IMG/VR virus record: IMGVR_UViG_3300033571_009790
Location: 1-37,580 of that record
Length of the DNA: 37,580 bases
Origin: a virus
Strand: one strand, 5' to 3'
Part shown: in pieces, positions 20,127 to 28,893 of the stretch
Position numbering within the stretch: the first letter of the stretch is position 1
How the letters are laid out: every line of letters starts with the position of its first letter
Program-made: the position numbers and the translations under genes
Notes under the pieces: model-generated
Databases searched by the model: none
Told to the model about the DNA's origin: nothing
Seen by the model: the letters and a program-made list of their open reading frames with translations, nothing else

Positions 20127-21945
20127 AAATTGTTATTTTAATGTCATTATTTGGGTATTTTACTTCAAACATAGCGTTTGGTTCACCAAATAGTGTATAC
20201 CTATTTAATAAATCTATTTGTCTTGTTGTACTATCAATATATGGTTGAGCTATCTCATTTAATGAATATTTACCATTTTCATTAACTTTATTATAAACTC
20301 TTATATCAGTAACGTTTAATACCCCACCAACATTGTTGATGTTCTCAACTAATTGTGATAAATATATATTATCACCCATATCCCATTTATTAATGTCCAT
20401 ATATTCACTAATTGTTTTTACAACACTAGCGATAATGTCACCTTTTGGTATAGATTTGTCAGCAAATATGTCTACCTCAAAACCTAAATTTATTACCCTA
20501 CCATTTTTAACAGTAATATAATCATTTATCATTCTAAAATCTGATAAGTATTCAGCTATATTTTGTTTTAAAGCAGATGTAGCTTCTGTTGTAAGTTTAC
20601 CACTTGAATCTAAAGCTAAAATAGAAACATTTATTTTGTTTCTTTCTTCATAAACACTATTTCTAAATGGAACACCAAACTTACCTGGCATTAATGAAAC
20701 TCTACTTTGGTAATCTTTTATAGTTACACATCTATTTTGTGAAGAAAAATTATACCTAACTAAGTTTCTAATTTCATCTACAGAAGGTTCTTCTTTGCCC
20801 CCTAAAGCTGGTATAGGATTGTTTACACTAACACTATTTCTTATTGTATTATTTAAATCACTATTGTTACCATTAACAATTGTATTGACAATACCTAATT
20901 GTGTAACACTATTAGGACCTAAATTACTATCTTCACCACCACCAACTCTATATCTAACATACATAGTTCTACTAGGTTGTGGTATAGCACCTAATGATAA
21001 ATTATTAATTGTTTTACCTATCCTATCTATTTGACCTCTACACCCAATGAAATCATTTAATTCTGAAATGTCTGCGTCTCCAGCACCAAAGATTATTTTA
21101 CAGAATCCATTATCGGTATATTCTTTTATAAACCTTTGTGGTGCGTTTTTCCACTTACCTAAAGCAACACCTTCTCGATCAGAAATTAAGTTGTCATCTG
21201 TAACATAAATTTCAGATTGTGCCAATGCTGGTACTTCATACCAATTTAAATCAAAATTAGCAAATTCTTCTTCAGTAGGTGTTGATGTTAAATTAGTACC
21301 TTCTTTAGTAATAATATTTTCAATTGATAATACATTATCTTCTGGTAATATTAATTCAAGAAATGGTCTATAATCTTCTCTATTTATTGTTTTTTTATAG
21401 ATTTTAGTGAAACCATTTAACATTATTTCTCTCTTAACTAATGTATAGTTTTCTATTACACCATTACTAGAAATATTAGGTAATACTAGTCTATTGGGTA
21501 TACCACCTGTTGTAAATGGTGATGAAAAATCACAGTCTTCTAAAAGTTCGAAAACTTTACCAGAACCTAACGCTTGAGATCCTTTTAGAATTTTGGGTGC
21601 ATAACTTATATCAAAAGTATCTCCATTTTTTGGAATATTAGTAACTGTCCAATCGACTATAGTTATACTAGGTCTCTTACCTGGTATATTTAATCCAAAA
21701 GTTCTTGCTAATTCTAATAATGATGATTTTTCTTGTGCATAATTTATTTGAGTTTCATTAAACAATCTATCAGTATGGAATGATAACATATCACCAACCG
21801 CAGCGTTTAATTCCAATAGCATCATCCCGACTGAGGCATCGTTGAAGTCTGAAAATATCTCAGGATAGTATTGTTGTATAAATGTTATTAATTGTTGTCT
21901 AACATCAGAGAAATTACGTGCATTATAATCAATTTTTTTAGCCAT
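20116..21945 (-). CDS. gp6: Baseplate wedge protein, T4 gp6 / gpJ-like
   Basis: 609 aa with an ATG start, 3 bases after the gp25-like stop, as W and J are linked in many contractile-tail phages. The N-terminus (MAKKIDYNARNFSDVRQQL, then PEIFSDFNDASVGMMLLELN) shows the 'D.s.gmmLlEl.A..gD.L..y.d' pattern typical of gp6/baseplate J proteins. The length is close to T4 gp6 (660 aa). The C-terminal half has the usual J-type region (SVDEIRNLVRYNFSSQNRCV, KDYQSRVSLMPGKFG) and a final segment with DIRVYNK. In known phages gp6 forms the inner ring of the baseplate wedges around the hub and triggers sheath contraction. The order gp25-gp6 strengthens the call. Confidence 0.88.
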   Translation of the reverse strand: MAKKIDYNARNFSDVRQQLITFIQQYYPEIFSDFNDASVGMMLLELNAAVGDMLSFHTDRLFNETQINYAQEKSSLLELARTFGLNIPGKRPSITIVDWTVTNIPKNGDTFDISYAPKILKGSQALGSGKVFELLEDCDFSSPFTTGGIPNRLVLPNISSNGVIENYTLVKREIMLNGFTKIYKKTINREDYRPFLELILPEDNVLSIENIITKEGTNLTSTPTEEEFANFDLNWYEVPALAQSEIYVTDDNLISDREGVALGKWKNAPQRFIKEYTDNGFCKIIFGAGDADISELNDFIGCRGQIDRIGKTINNLSLGAIPQPSRTMYVRYRVGGGEDSNLGPNSVTQLGIVNTIVNGNNSDLNNTIRNSVSVNNPIPALGGKEEPSVDEIRNLVRYNFSSQNRCVTIKDYQSRVSLMPGKFGVPFRNSVYEERNKINVSILALDSSGKLTTEATSALKQNIAEYLSDFRMINDYITVKNGRVINLGFEVDIFADKSIPKGDIIASVVKTISEYMDINKWDMGDNIYLSQLVENINNVGGVLNVTDIRVYNKVNENGKYSLNEIAQPYIDSTTRQIDLLNRYTLFGEPNAMFEVKYPNNDIKITISTS

Positions 21946-21948
21946 ATG

Positions 21949-22332
21949 TTAAAATGTTAATGTAATGGTATCTGAAGAAACAAAAGTCCCCTCTGTTACT
22001 GTATACTTTAATTCCACTATAATTGATTCTTCGATAGTATCATTTCTAAATGATATATCGTTTACAATTAAATTAGGGATATATATTTTTATTGTTTCGT
22101 TTAGATTATCTCTAATTTGTGCCTGTGTTATACTATCATTTGGTTCAAAGATGTATTTTTTTAAATCACTACCGAAATCAGGTGAATATAATCTTTCACC
22201 TTTATTAGTTAATAGTAAGTGTAATAAATCCGCCCTTATAGCGTCTTTATCAGTTTTATTCATTTTAAAATAAAAACCATTGTCACTATCTCTAAAAGGA
22301 AAATCAATGTTTATGTATCTTGTTTTTGCCAT
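21949..22332 (-). CDS. gp25: Baseplate wedge protein, T4 gp25 / GPW family
   Basis: 127 aa, about the normal length of the family (T4 gp25 is 132 aa). The hallmark region is residues ~41-64, LTNKGERLYSPDFGSDL followed by YIFEP. Glu63-Pro64 match the conserved EP of the gp25 'EPR' motif, but Arg is replaced by Asn (EPND). In known contractile tails gp25 joins the baseplate wedge to the first sheath ring. It is the first gene after a strong terminator, so transcription of the baseplate block probably starts in the 86-base gap before it. I did not find a convincing promoter there. The gp6-like gene follows after 3 bases. Confidence 0.88.
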   Translation of the reverse strand: MAKTRYINIDFPFRDSDNGFYFKMNKTDKDAIRADLLHLLLTNKGERLYSPDFGSDLKKYIFEPNDSITQAQIRDNLNETIKIYIPNLIVNDISFRNDTIEESIIVELKYTVTEGTFVSSDTITLTF

Positions 22333-22381
22333 TTGTATATAAATATTCTACTATATTTTTTTTGTAAGGAAATAATAAAAT

Positions 22382-22407
22382 AAAAAAAGTCAGATTTCTC
22401 TGACTTT
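22382..22407 (-). terminator. Intrinsic terminator after nrdA
   Basis: On the minus strand AAAGTCAGA-GAAA-TCTGACTTT forms a perfect 9-bp stem with a 4-base loop, directly followed by a run of T. It lies just past the nrdA stop and before gp25, so it separates the replication/nucleotide block from the baseplate block. Confidence 0.85.
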
Positions 22408-22418
22408 ACTTTATCTTT

Positions 22419-24836
22419 TTAAGATGAACATCCAAAACATTCGAACTGTGAATTTTCTGGTTTAGGTGGTAATTTCATTTCATTAAAATCCACTTTAGGT
22501 TTTTCTTTTTGTGGTTCACTTTTTTTACCAATGTTTACCGCTAAATGTTTTGCACCAGTAGATATTGCTTTAGTTCTAACATAATAACACAATGTTTTCA
22601 AACCTTTCTGCCAAGAATGGAAATGTGAAGATGTTATTTTAGATAGTGTTGGATTTGACATATAAATATTCATAGATTGTGACTGATCAATGAATGGGGC
22701 TCTATCTGCTGCCATATCAATCAACTCTCTTTGAGATATCTCCCATATGGTTTTATACTTTGAAACTAAAAACTCAATTCTACTTAATTTTTTATTGTAG
22801 TTTTTGTTTTCAGAATCTAAATAATTATCGAAATTAATACTTTGAATTGAACCTTCATTCATAATAATCTCATTCTTTAAATCCTCACACCAAATACCAA
22901 GTTTTTCAAAATCATTAACTAAGTATTTATTAACAATTAAAATTTCACCACCAACAACTCTTCTATTAAATAATGCAGAATGTGCAGGTTCAGTCATTTC
23001 AAAAGAACCAGTAATTTTTGCAGATGAAGCGACTGGCATTTGTGCAGTAAATAATGAATTACATACACCATATTTTTCAACGTTAGTTTTTAATTCACTC
23101 CAATCCCACATTAAATCACTTTCAGTTAATCCCCACATATCAAATTGGAATACCCCTTTTGACATTGGTGATCCTTCGAAAAATTTATATGGTTCATATT
23201 TACCTTCAATACATAGTTGATTACTTTCGTAAACTGCAGCATAGTAAATGGTTTCAAAAATTTCTTTATTTAGTTTTTTAGCTTCTTCTGAAGTGAAAAT
23301 ATAATCCATAATATAGAAAACATCTGCTAAACCTTGTGTACCAATAGCAATTGCTCTTTGTTCTAAACCACCTTTTAATCCTTTTTGTGTTGAATAATTA
23401 TTAATATCTACAACTTTATTTAATGCTCTAACAACTTTTCTTACCTCTTCATATAACAAGTTAAAGTCAAACTTACCATTAACTATGAAATTTTTTAATA
23501 CAATTGACGATAATGTACAAATTGCGGTTGTTTCTTCATCAGTATATTGATAAATTTCGTTACATAGATTTGATTGTTTAATAACACCAATATTCTGATG
23601 ATTAGTCTTTTTATTCGCACTATCTTTAGCACATAAATAAGGTACACCAGTTTCAACTTGTGATTCAATTATTTTTGTCCAAATATCAAGGGCTTTTACT
23701 TTTTTACCAATACCTAAAGATACTGCTTTATTATAATTCTCTTCATACTCATCACCATAACACTCTTGTAATGGTTTAATACCAGACTTTATAATTTCAT
23801 TAGGGCAAAATAGATACCAATCAGTATCGTCTTTTACTGCTCTCATAAAGTTGTCTGGAATCCATAGTGCTGTAAATAAATCTCTAGCTCTTAATTCTTC
23901 TACACCAGTGTTTTTCTTTATATCTAATAAATCATAAATATCTTTATGCCAAGGTTCAATGTAAATTGCAGCAGAACCCGGTCTTCTACCTTGTTGATTG
24001 AAAAATCTTAATGATTCGTTTACTATTTTAAGGTACTTTAATAATCCTCCTGCATAACCACCTGAAGTTGATATTCTACTTTCTTTACTTCTAATATTAG
24101 ACATAGATAAACCAATACCTGCCGCATCAGATGAAAAAGTAGATATATCAGTTAACGTTTCTAACAATCCTCTTCTTGAATCCGAATTGTTATAATGTAA
24201 CACGCAAGAAGCTAACTGAGGGACTTTTGTACCAGCGTTAATCATTATAGGTGTTGCCTTAGAGATTAGTTGACTAGAAAGAGATTTATAGTACTCTATG
24301 GCCTCAGTAAATGAACTAGTAACCCAAAGAGCGACTCTCATATACATATGTTGTGGTCTTTCTACTACTTCACCATTAGGTCTTTTCAATAAATACATTT
24401 CTTGCAAAGATCTCCAACCAAAATAATCAAAATTATAATCATTTTCGTGATTTATAATACCATCAATTGCTTCTCTACCATAGTCGTTTATAATATCAAT
24501 TAACTTATCATTTACCACACCATCATTGTTCAATAATTCCATAGTTTCACAGAAACTTTTATTAGTTTCTTTATGATAAGATGAGATGGCTACTTGTGAA
24601 GCTAATTTAGAATAATCATAATGACTACCAGTATATGAAGCTGCAATCTCATATACTAATTTATCTAATTCTTTAGTAGTTATTTCACCTTCAGTAGGTA
24701 CTGATGTGATTACCTTAATAAAGATTTCATCTGAATTAACATTCAAACCTTTAGAAGACCTTTTTACTCTACTATAAATTTTTTGTGGGTTAAAAGCTAC
24801 TTTGTCACCACCTCTTTTTATTATTTTTAACGACAT
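22419..24836 (-). CDS. nrdA: Ribonucleoside-diphosphate reductase, class Ia large subunit
   Basis: 805 aa, normal for NrdA. It reduces ribonucleoside diphosphates to deoxy forms with NrdB. An N-terminal ATP-cone occupies about residues 1-95 (MSLKIIKRGGDKVAFNPQK). The active-site set is complete: Cys211 (QLASCVL) and Cys440 (AICTLSS) as the redox pair, and Asn423-Cys425-Glu427 (SNLCNEI) with the thiyl-radical cysteine. Tyr751-Tyr752 (TLCYYVRTK) match the radical-transfer tyrosines. The C-terminal ECFGCSS gives the shuttle pair Cys800/Cys803 that is re-reduced by thioredoxin or glutaredoxin; no such partner is encoded here, so a host one is probably used. With the ATP-cone, allosteric control by ATP/dATP is expected. 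ATG start, 12 bases after nrdB. A strong terminator follows. Confidence 0.97.
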   Translation of the reverse strand: MSLKIIKRGGDKVAFNPQKIYSRVKRSSKGLNVNSDEIFIKVITSVPTEGEITTKELDKLVYEIAASYTGSHYDYSKLASQVAISSYHKETNKSFCETMELLNNDGVVNDKLIDIINDYGREAIDGIINHENDYNFDYFGWRSLQEMYLLKRPNGEVVERPQHMYMRVALWVTSSFTEAIEYYKSLSSQLISKATPIMINAGTKVPQLASCVLHYNNSDSRRGLLETLTDISTFSSDAAGIGLSMSNIRSKESRISTSGGYAGGLLKYLKIVNESLRFFNQQGRRPGSAAIYIEPWHKDIYDLLDIKKNTGVEELRARDLFTALWIPDNFMRAVKDDTDWYLFCPNEIIKSGIKPLQECYGDEYEENYNKAVSLGIGKKVKALDIWTKIIESQVETGVPYLCAKDSANKKTNHQNIGVIKQSNLCNEIYQYTDEETTAICTLSSIVLKNFIVNGKFDFNLLYEEVRKVVRALNKVVDINNYSTQKGLKGGLEQRAIAIGTQGLADVFYIMDYIFTSEEAKKLNKEIFETIYYAAVYESNQLCIEGKYEPYKFFEGSPMSKGVFQFDMWGLTESDLMWDWSELKTNVEKYGVCNSLFTAQMPVASSAKITGSFEMTEPAHSALFNRRVVGGEILIVNKYLVNDFEKLGIWCEDLKNEIIMNEGSIQSINFDNYLDSENKNYNKKLSRIEFLVSKYKTIWEISQRELIDMAADRAPFIDQSQSMNIYMSNPTLSKITSSHFHSWQKGLKTLCYYVRTKAISTGAKHLAVNIGKKSEPQKEKPKVDFNEMKLPPKPENSQFECFGCSS

Positions 24837-24848
24837 ATTTTTATTTTT

Positions 24849-25796
24849 TTAAAAATCCTCAGTAAATGTGATAGATTCATTAAGTTTAGCTTTTTGATAT
24901 TCAACTGTTCTTGACTCAAAAAAGTTACCCTTAGTCTCTACCGCGATTTGTTCCATAAATTTAAATGGTTGTTCAACTTTAAAATGTCTTTCAAAACCAA
25001 ATTTAACCAATAAACCATCAACAACAAACTCTAAATATTGTTTCATTAAATTTGAGTTCATTCCTATCAAGGAAACTGGTAATGATTCAGTAATAAATTC
25101 TTTCTCAATTTCTAAGGCAGAGAACAAAATTTCTTTAATTCTTTCTTCACTAAGTTTATTTTCACAATGATTATTAAGTAAGTGTATCGCGAAGTCACAA
25201 TGTAAATTCTCATCTTTAAATATTAATGAATTTGCATTACATAATCCTTGCATAATACCTCTTGACTTTAACCAAAATATAGAGCAAAAAGATCCTGAAA
25301 AGAATATACCTTCTACAGCAGCAAAAGCTACTAATCTATCTTGGAAAGATGACTTTTCAATCCAATCTAAAGCCCATTTCGCTTTTTTAGCTACCGCTGG
25401 TAGTTTCTCTATAGCGTTAAAACAATCATTTTTTTCTTTTTCATTCTTAATGTATGTATCAATTAATAATGAATACATTAGTGAATGAATATTTTCCATC
25501 ATTAACTGAAACCCATAAAAGAATTTAGCTTCTGGGTATTGTACTTCACGATAGAAGTTTTCGGCTAAGTTTTCATTTACTATACCATCTGAAGCCGCAA
25601 AAAATGATAAAACGTTTTTAATAAAAAACTTTTCGTTGTCAGTAAGTTTTTCCCAATCACGTATATCACCAGTTAAATCAACTTCTTCGGCCGTCCAGAA
25701 AGCCGCTTGGTGTTGTTGGTAAAAATCCCATATATCGTTATGTTCTATAGGGAAGATAACAAATCTATTCGGGTTTTCTATAAGTATTTTTTCCAT
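24849..25796 (-). CDS. nrdB: Ribonucleoside-diphosphate reductase, class Ia small (radical) subunit
   Basis: 315 aa. This subunit holds the diiron-tyrosyl radical cofactor and passes the radical to NrdA. All expected metal ligands are present: Asp70 (FFAASDGIV), Glu101 and His104 (MENIHS), Glu162 (AAVEGIFF), Glu196 and His199 (KDENLHCDF). The radical Tyr is Tyr108 ([10 protein letters not shown]). The wording of these motifs ([23 protein letters not shown]) is of the eukaryote/Bacteroidota type, not the E. coli NrdB type. The C-terminal tail ends ITFTEDF, as expected for the peptide that docks on NrdA. It precedes nrdA in the same operon and follows the helicase gene after a 92-base gap with a small hairpin but no clear promoter. 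Confidence 0.97.
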   Translation of the reverse strand: MEKILIENPNRFVIFPIEHNDIWDFYQQHQAAFWTAEEVDLTGDIRDWEKLTDNEKFFIKNVLSFFAASDGIVNENLAENFYREVQYPEAKFFYGFQLMMENIHSLMYSLLIDTYIKNEKEKNDCFNAIEKLPAVAKKAKWALDWIEKSSFQDRLVAFAAVEGIFFSGSFCSIFWLKSRGIMQGLCNANSLIFKDENLHCDFAIHLLNNHCENKLSEERIKEILFSALEIEKEFITESLPVSLIGMNSNLMKQYLEFVVDGLLVKFGFERHFKVEQPFKFMEQIAVETKGNFFESRTVEYQKAKLNESITFTEDF

Positions 25797-25850
25797 TTTA
25801 TTTTAAATATAATTATTAATTTGTTATTTATTAAGGGTGAGTTATCCTTT

Positions 25851-25866
25851 AACGATTATTATCGTT
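25851..25866. other. Small inverted repeat between helicase gene and nrdB
   Basis: AACGAT-TATT-ATCGTT is a perfect 6-bp inverted repeat with a 4-base loop, in the 92-base gap 25797-25888. On the minus strand AAAGG follows, not a T-run, so it is unlikely to be a terminator for the helicase gene. It could be an RNA hairpin that tunes or protects the nrdB message, or an operator. The rest of the gap is A+T-rich with no TAnnTTTG promoter element on the minus strand. Confidence 0.4.
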
Positions 25867-25888
25867 TTATCTAATAAATGTTAAAAAT

Positions 25889-27277
25889 TTAATTACCCCC
25901 TAAAGTCTCCCTACGTTTATTTACGATTTCTGAAATGAAATTCGAAGTTTTCTTTTTCTCATTGTTATTTCTTTCTAAGAAAGTAACATCACTAGTATCA
26001 TTTGTATCTACTATTAGTGTACCATTATCGAAAAGAATATCATCAAAAACAACTCCATCTTTACCAAATCTAGACTTAAGTATGGCTAATGTAGCTCTAC
26101 CAGTTTCTTTTTGTTCTAATGTTTTAGCCACAGACAAAATAAAGTGACCAATTTGACCCTTCTTAATAGATCCACCCATCATATTGGCTTCAACTACTTC
26201 AGCCCCAATTGAACTTCTATTACCTTGTATGGCTGTCCAACCAACTAAATCTAGTTCTGAAATCATAGTTTCAAATTGTCTCATCACATTACCCTCTCCA
26301 GAGTATTCATCTTTAAATTGTTTTGTCGGTTGTACACAATCAATATAATCTAAAAATATTACATCTGGTTTCATACCATTCGATATAAGTTTCTTAAGGT
26401 ATTGTTTGATGTGTGGTATAGTTGTACCATCACTAGACATTTTCTTAAGGATTAAGTTACCTCTTTTATTTTGAAATTTAGGTAGTACTTCCATAATTTC
26501 TTCATTATGATTACCCAAATCACTTAAAGGAATACCTGTCCAACAAGTAATGTGTTTTCTTTGAATTACTTTAGGGTTATCTTCAAAGAATAATTGTACA
26601 ACATTGTAACCAGCGTTATAAGCTGTGTTAGCCATTCTAGTTATTAATGTGGTTTTACCAACTCCAAATGGGGCTAATATTACACCAAGTTCACCTTTAG
26701 ACAGACCACCACCCATTAGGTTATCTAATCCAATAATACCGGTTTCAACAGGGTTTCTAAAGTCATCACTTAATACATCATTAATCGCGTGGAATACATC
26801 AATACCCTCATCATTCTCTACACCAATATTTGTGGCTTGTTTGATTAACTCCTCACATTCTTCATAGCGATCAAAGTCACCATTGTCTAATATTTTTTGT
26901 ATTTTTTGTGTAGCCTTTTTTAATTCTTGTTGTTTACAAAATTTAATGGCTACATCCTGAACATAGATACAATCTTTGTTATCATAGTCACAAATTTCTT
27001 TAATCATTTCTAGAGCCGATTCTCTAGCTATTTCTCTTTTAACACTAGCTTTGATTGTTTGTTCAATGGTTTCATATGAAGGTATTGTTTCATATTTCTC
27101 CTTGTAATCTTTAATCGTAGCCACAATTAATCTCAAATATTCATTATCAAAATAATTGGGGTCCATAACCCCAATTATACTTTCCGAAAATTTACTATCT
27201 TCTATTAATTGTTTTGTTAATTTAACCTGGAAACTGTATCCTAAATAACCTAGATTTAAACTATCATTGTTTGTCAT
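25889..27277 (-). CDS. gp41: Replicative DNA helicase, T4 gp41 / DnaB family
   Basis: 462 aa, close to T4 gp41 (475 aa). An N-terminal helical domain (about residues 1-150) is followed by a RecA-like motor. The Walker A motif is APFGVGKTT (202-210), the catalytic Glu is in LFFEDNP (Glu232), and Walker B is VIFLD (306-310). AIQGNRSS (349-356) is the DnaB motif equivalent to H4, and a KSRFGKDG motif near residue 415 fits the arginine-finger region. The enzyme unwinds the parental duplex at the fork, as a hexamer in known members, and normally works with a primase. No primase gene or fused primase domain is visible, so primase must be elsewhere in the genome. ATG start; the 177-aa gene ends 8 bases upstream. 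Confidence 0.93.
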   Translation of the reverse strand: MTNNDSLNLGYLGYSFQVKLTKQLIEDSKFSESIIGVMDPNYFDNEYLRLIVATIKDYKEKYETIPSYETIEQTIKASVKREIARESALEMIKEICDYDNKDCIYVQDVAIKFCKQQELKKATQKIQKILDNGDFDRYEECEELIKQATNIGVENDEGIDVFHAINDVLSDDFRNPVETGIIGLDNLMGGGLSKGELGVILAPFGVGKTTLITRMANTAYNAGYNVVQLFFEDNPKVIQRKHITCWTGIPLSDLGNHNEEIMEVLPKFQNKRGNLILKKMSSDGTTIPHIKQYLKKLISNGMKPDVIFLDYIDCVQPTKQFKDEYSGEGNVMRQFETMISELDLVGWTAIQGNRSSIGAEVVEANMMGGSIKKGQIGHFILSVAKTLEQKETGRATLAILKSRFGKDGVVFDDILFDNGTLIVDTNDTSDVTFLERNNNEKKKTSNFISEIVNKRRETLGGN

Positions 27278-27285
27278 AACTTTTT

Positions 27286-27819
27286 TTAGATTGGTTTATT
27301 AATAAATATATCGTTCACATCATATTTCAAATCGTAACCACAATAATTTTTAGTATAATTTTTCTGACTCATACCTAATTGTAGATATTCAATGATTTTA
27401 GGTATAATTTTTCTAATATCAACATCGTATCTAACTTTAGGTGGATAATCATTACCACTAAAAATCTTTTCAACTACTACTCTACTCTCTTCTTTTTGAC
27501 TTGGTTTGTACTTAATCTGGAAAGTGAAAAAATCCTCATTTTCATAAATGTCTTTTATATAATTAGATGGATTTTCTTCAGTATTTTCACCATCAGTACT
27601 ATCATAGTATGGGTTATAATATCTGTAAAGATAATCATAAGTTTTGTTTTTGAAGTGATTTTTTATAATTTCTACAACATCTTCTAAAGTTTCTTTAATC
27701 TCATATGAATTTAATGAGTCTTGATTAAAGTTTTTAACTGAAAAATTTCTACCTACAATAGGATTACCATTAATCATAAATAAAAATTCATAAGGTAAGT
27801 TTTCATAATTTCTTTTCAT
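27286..27819 (-). CDS. Hypothetical protein in the replication operon (177 aa)
   Basis: Not recognised. ATG start (MKRNYENLPYEFLFMINGNP), 3 bases after the stop of the nuclease gene and 8 bases before the helicase gene. The protein is mixed alpha/beta, rich in Tyr, Asn, Lys and Glu, and soluble. A Tyr-rich stretch near residues 60-75 (YDYLYRYYNPYYDS) stands out. The remainder has no cysteine cluster, Walker motif or nuclease motif. Its position between a FEN-type nuclease and the gp41-like helicase suggests a replication accessory role. A helicase-loader function is only a guess from position, since T4 gp59 is not evidently similar. Confidence 0.6.
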   Translation of the reverse strand: MKRNYENLPYEFLFMINGNPIVGRNFSVKNFNQDSLNSYEIKETLEDVVEIIKNHFKNKTYDYLYRYYNPYYDSTDGENTEENPSNYIKDIYENEDFFTFQIKYKPSQKEESRVVVEKIFSGNDYPPKVRYDVDIRKIIPKIIEYLQLGMSQKNYTKNYCGYDLKYDVNDIFINKPI

Positions 27820-27822
27820 AAC

Positions 27823-28866
27823 TTAAATTTTATTTTTCACAAAGTATTCTTTCTCTTTTTTTATAATTCTTAAAAATGGTTGGAGGAAATTTATATACCC
27901 GTCTTGTCCTCCTGGTATAGCCATCATTAAACCGTCTTCAATCATCATACTGATTACATTTTTTGTTTCTCTACCTTCAGGATCCATAGAAACATCAAAT
28001 AATAAATCTAAATCATTTTTTACCGACTCCGTAATTAATGGTCTTTTTAAATCAATTATTTTCTCATTAATCTCATAAATCTTATCTTTTTGAACACCAT
28101 TAGTAACTCCATTAAGAATGTTATCTAAAGTTTTTAACCTACTTTTTCTATCATTCTGTATCGTTTCAATTTTAATAAAAATATCTGATAATGTCAAAGT
28201 TTTTTTAGAAATTTCTGGAAAATATTTTAATATTGTTTTTTCACTAACACCAGTAATACCTTTTATGTTATCACTATTATCACCCGATATCATTTTTATT
28301 AATTTGACATTAGTGTGATGGTGATTAAAATACTGGTTGTAGTTATCTTTTGTAACTATTTTCTTTATATTAAGAATGTAGATTCCTACTCTATCGTCTA
28401 TTAATTGACACAAATCCCTATCGTTTGTTACAATTACAACCTTCTCGTCTTCTTTCATTTGACTGACATAGTAAGCTATACAGTCATCAGCTTCAGTTAT
28501 ATCATCCATAAATTGTCTTATAAACAATTCTTCACAATATAACATAACTCTTTCTTTTTGTATATAAAGACTTGGTTCTGAAGGTGGTTGTTCTATATAA
28601 AAGTCTTTGTCTCTATTGGATTTGTATTCATTGTAAATTTCATAACGTAATCTACCACTAAATTTACCATCCCAGAAAACATAAACCCTATCAAATCTGT
28701 ATTCATTAATAATCTTTCTCAACATAGTTAAGAACTGAAAAAGACCGCCTATATGAGTATCCTTATAATAAAGATCTTTGGCCCCATAATAAGCGGTCTT
28801 TATCAATGAATCACCATCAATTAATAGTGTTTGTTTAAACTTATTTTTTCTTGGTGGTATCTTCAC
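27823..28866 (-). CDS. 5'-3' exonuclease / flap endonuclease (T4 RNase H-like, FEN/PIN family)
   Basis: 347 aa. Predicted to remove RNA primers and 5' flaps during lagging-strand synthesis. The metal-binding acidic residues of the family are visible in order: Asp17/Asp19 (LLIDGDSL), Asp66 (FWDGKFSG), Glu125/Asp127/Asp128 (TEADDCIA), Asp149/Asp151 (TNDRDLCQL), and Asp196/Asp199 (GDNSDNIKG). The last leads into a helix-hairpin-helix (GITGVSEKTILKYF). YNEYKSNRD fits the helical arch. The size is near T4 RNase H (305 aa). The start is GTG at 28866; an in-frame stop lies a few codons upstream and no ATG intervenes. A 17-base hairpin fills most of the 27-base gap after uvsX, immediately before this start, and may limit its translation. 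Confidence 0.9.
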   Translation of the reverse strand: MKIPPRKNKFKQTLLIDGDSLIKTAYYGAKDLYYKDTHIGGLFQFLTMLRKIINEYRFDRVYVFWDGKFSGRLRYEIYNEYKSNRDKDFYIEQPPSEPSLYIQKERVMLYCEELFIRQFMDDITEADDCIAYYVSQMKEDEKVVIVTNDRDLCQLIDDRVGIYILNIKKIVTKDNYNQYFNHHHTNVKLIKMISGDNSDNIKGITGVSEKTILKYFPEISKKTLTLSDIFIKIETIQNDRKSRLKTLDNILNGVTNGVQKDKIYEINEKIIDLKRPLITESVKNDLDLLFDVSMDPEGRETKNVISMMIEDGLMMAIPGGQDGYINFLQPFLRIIKKEKEYFVKNKI

Positions 28867-28873
28867 TATTTCT

Positions 28874-28890
28874 TTTAACTAAAAGTTAAA
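28874..28890 (-). promoter_or_regulatory. Hairpin just upstream of the GTG start of the 5' nuclease gene
   Basis: On the minus strand TTTAACT-TTT-AGTTAAA is a perfect 7-bp inverted repeat with a 3-base loop. It ends 7 bases before the GTG start and begins right after the uvsX stop region (itself within the palindrome CAATTAATTG). There is no T-run, so termination is unlikely. Control of translation or mRNA processing is the better guess. Confidence 0.45.
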
Positions 28891-28893
28891 CAA

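Noticed and set aside
22338-22346. TATAAATAT, similar to the T4 late promoter TATAAATA, before gp25
   Set aside because: It reads on the plus strand, away from all genes; the minus-strand sequence does not give the late box in the right direction.
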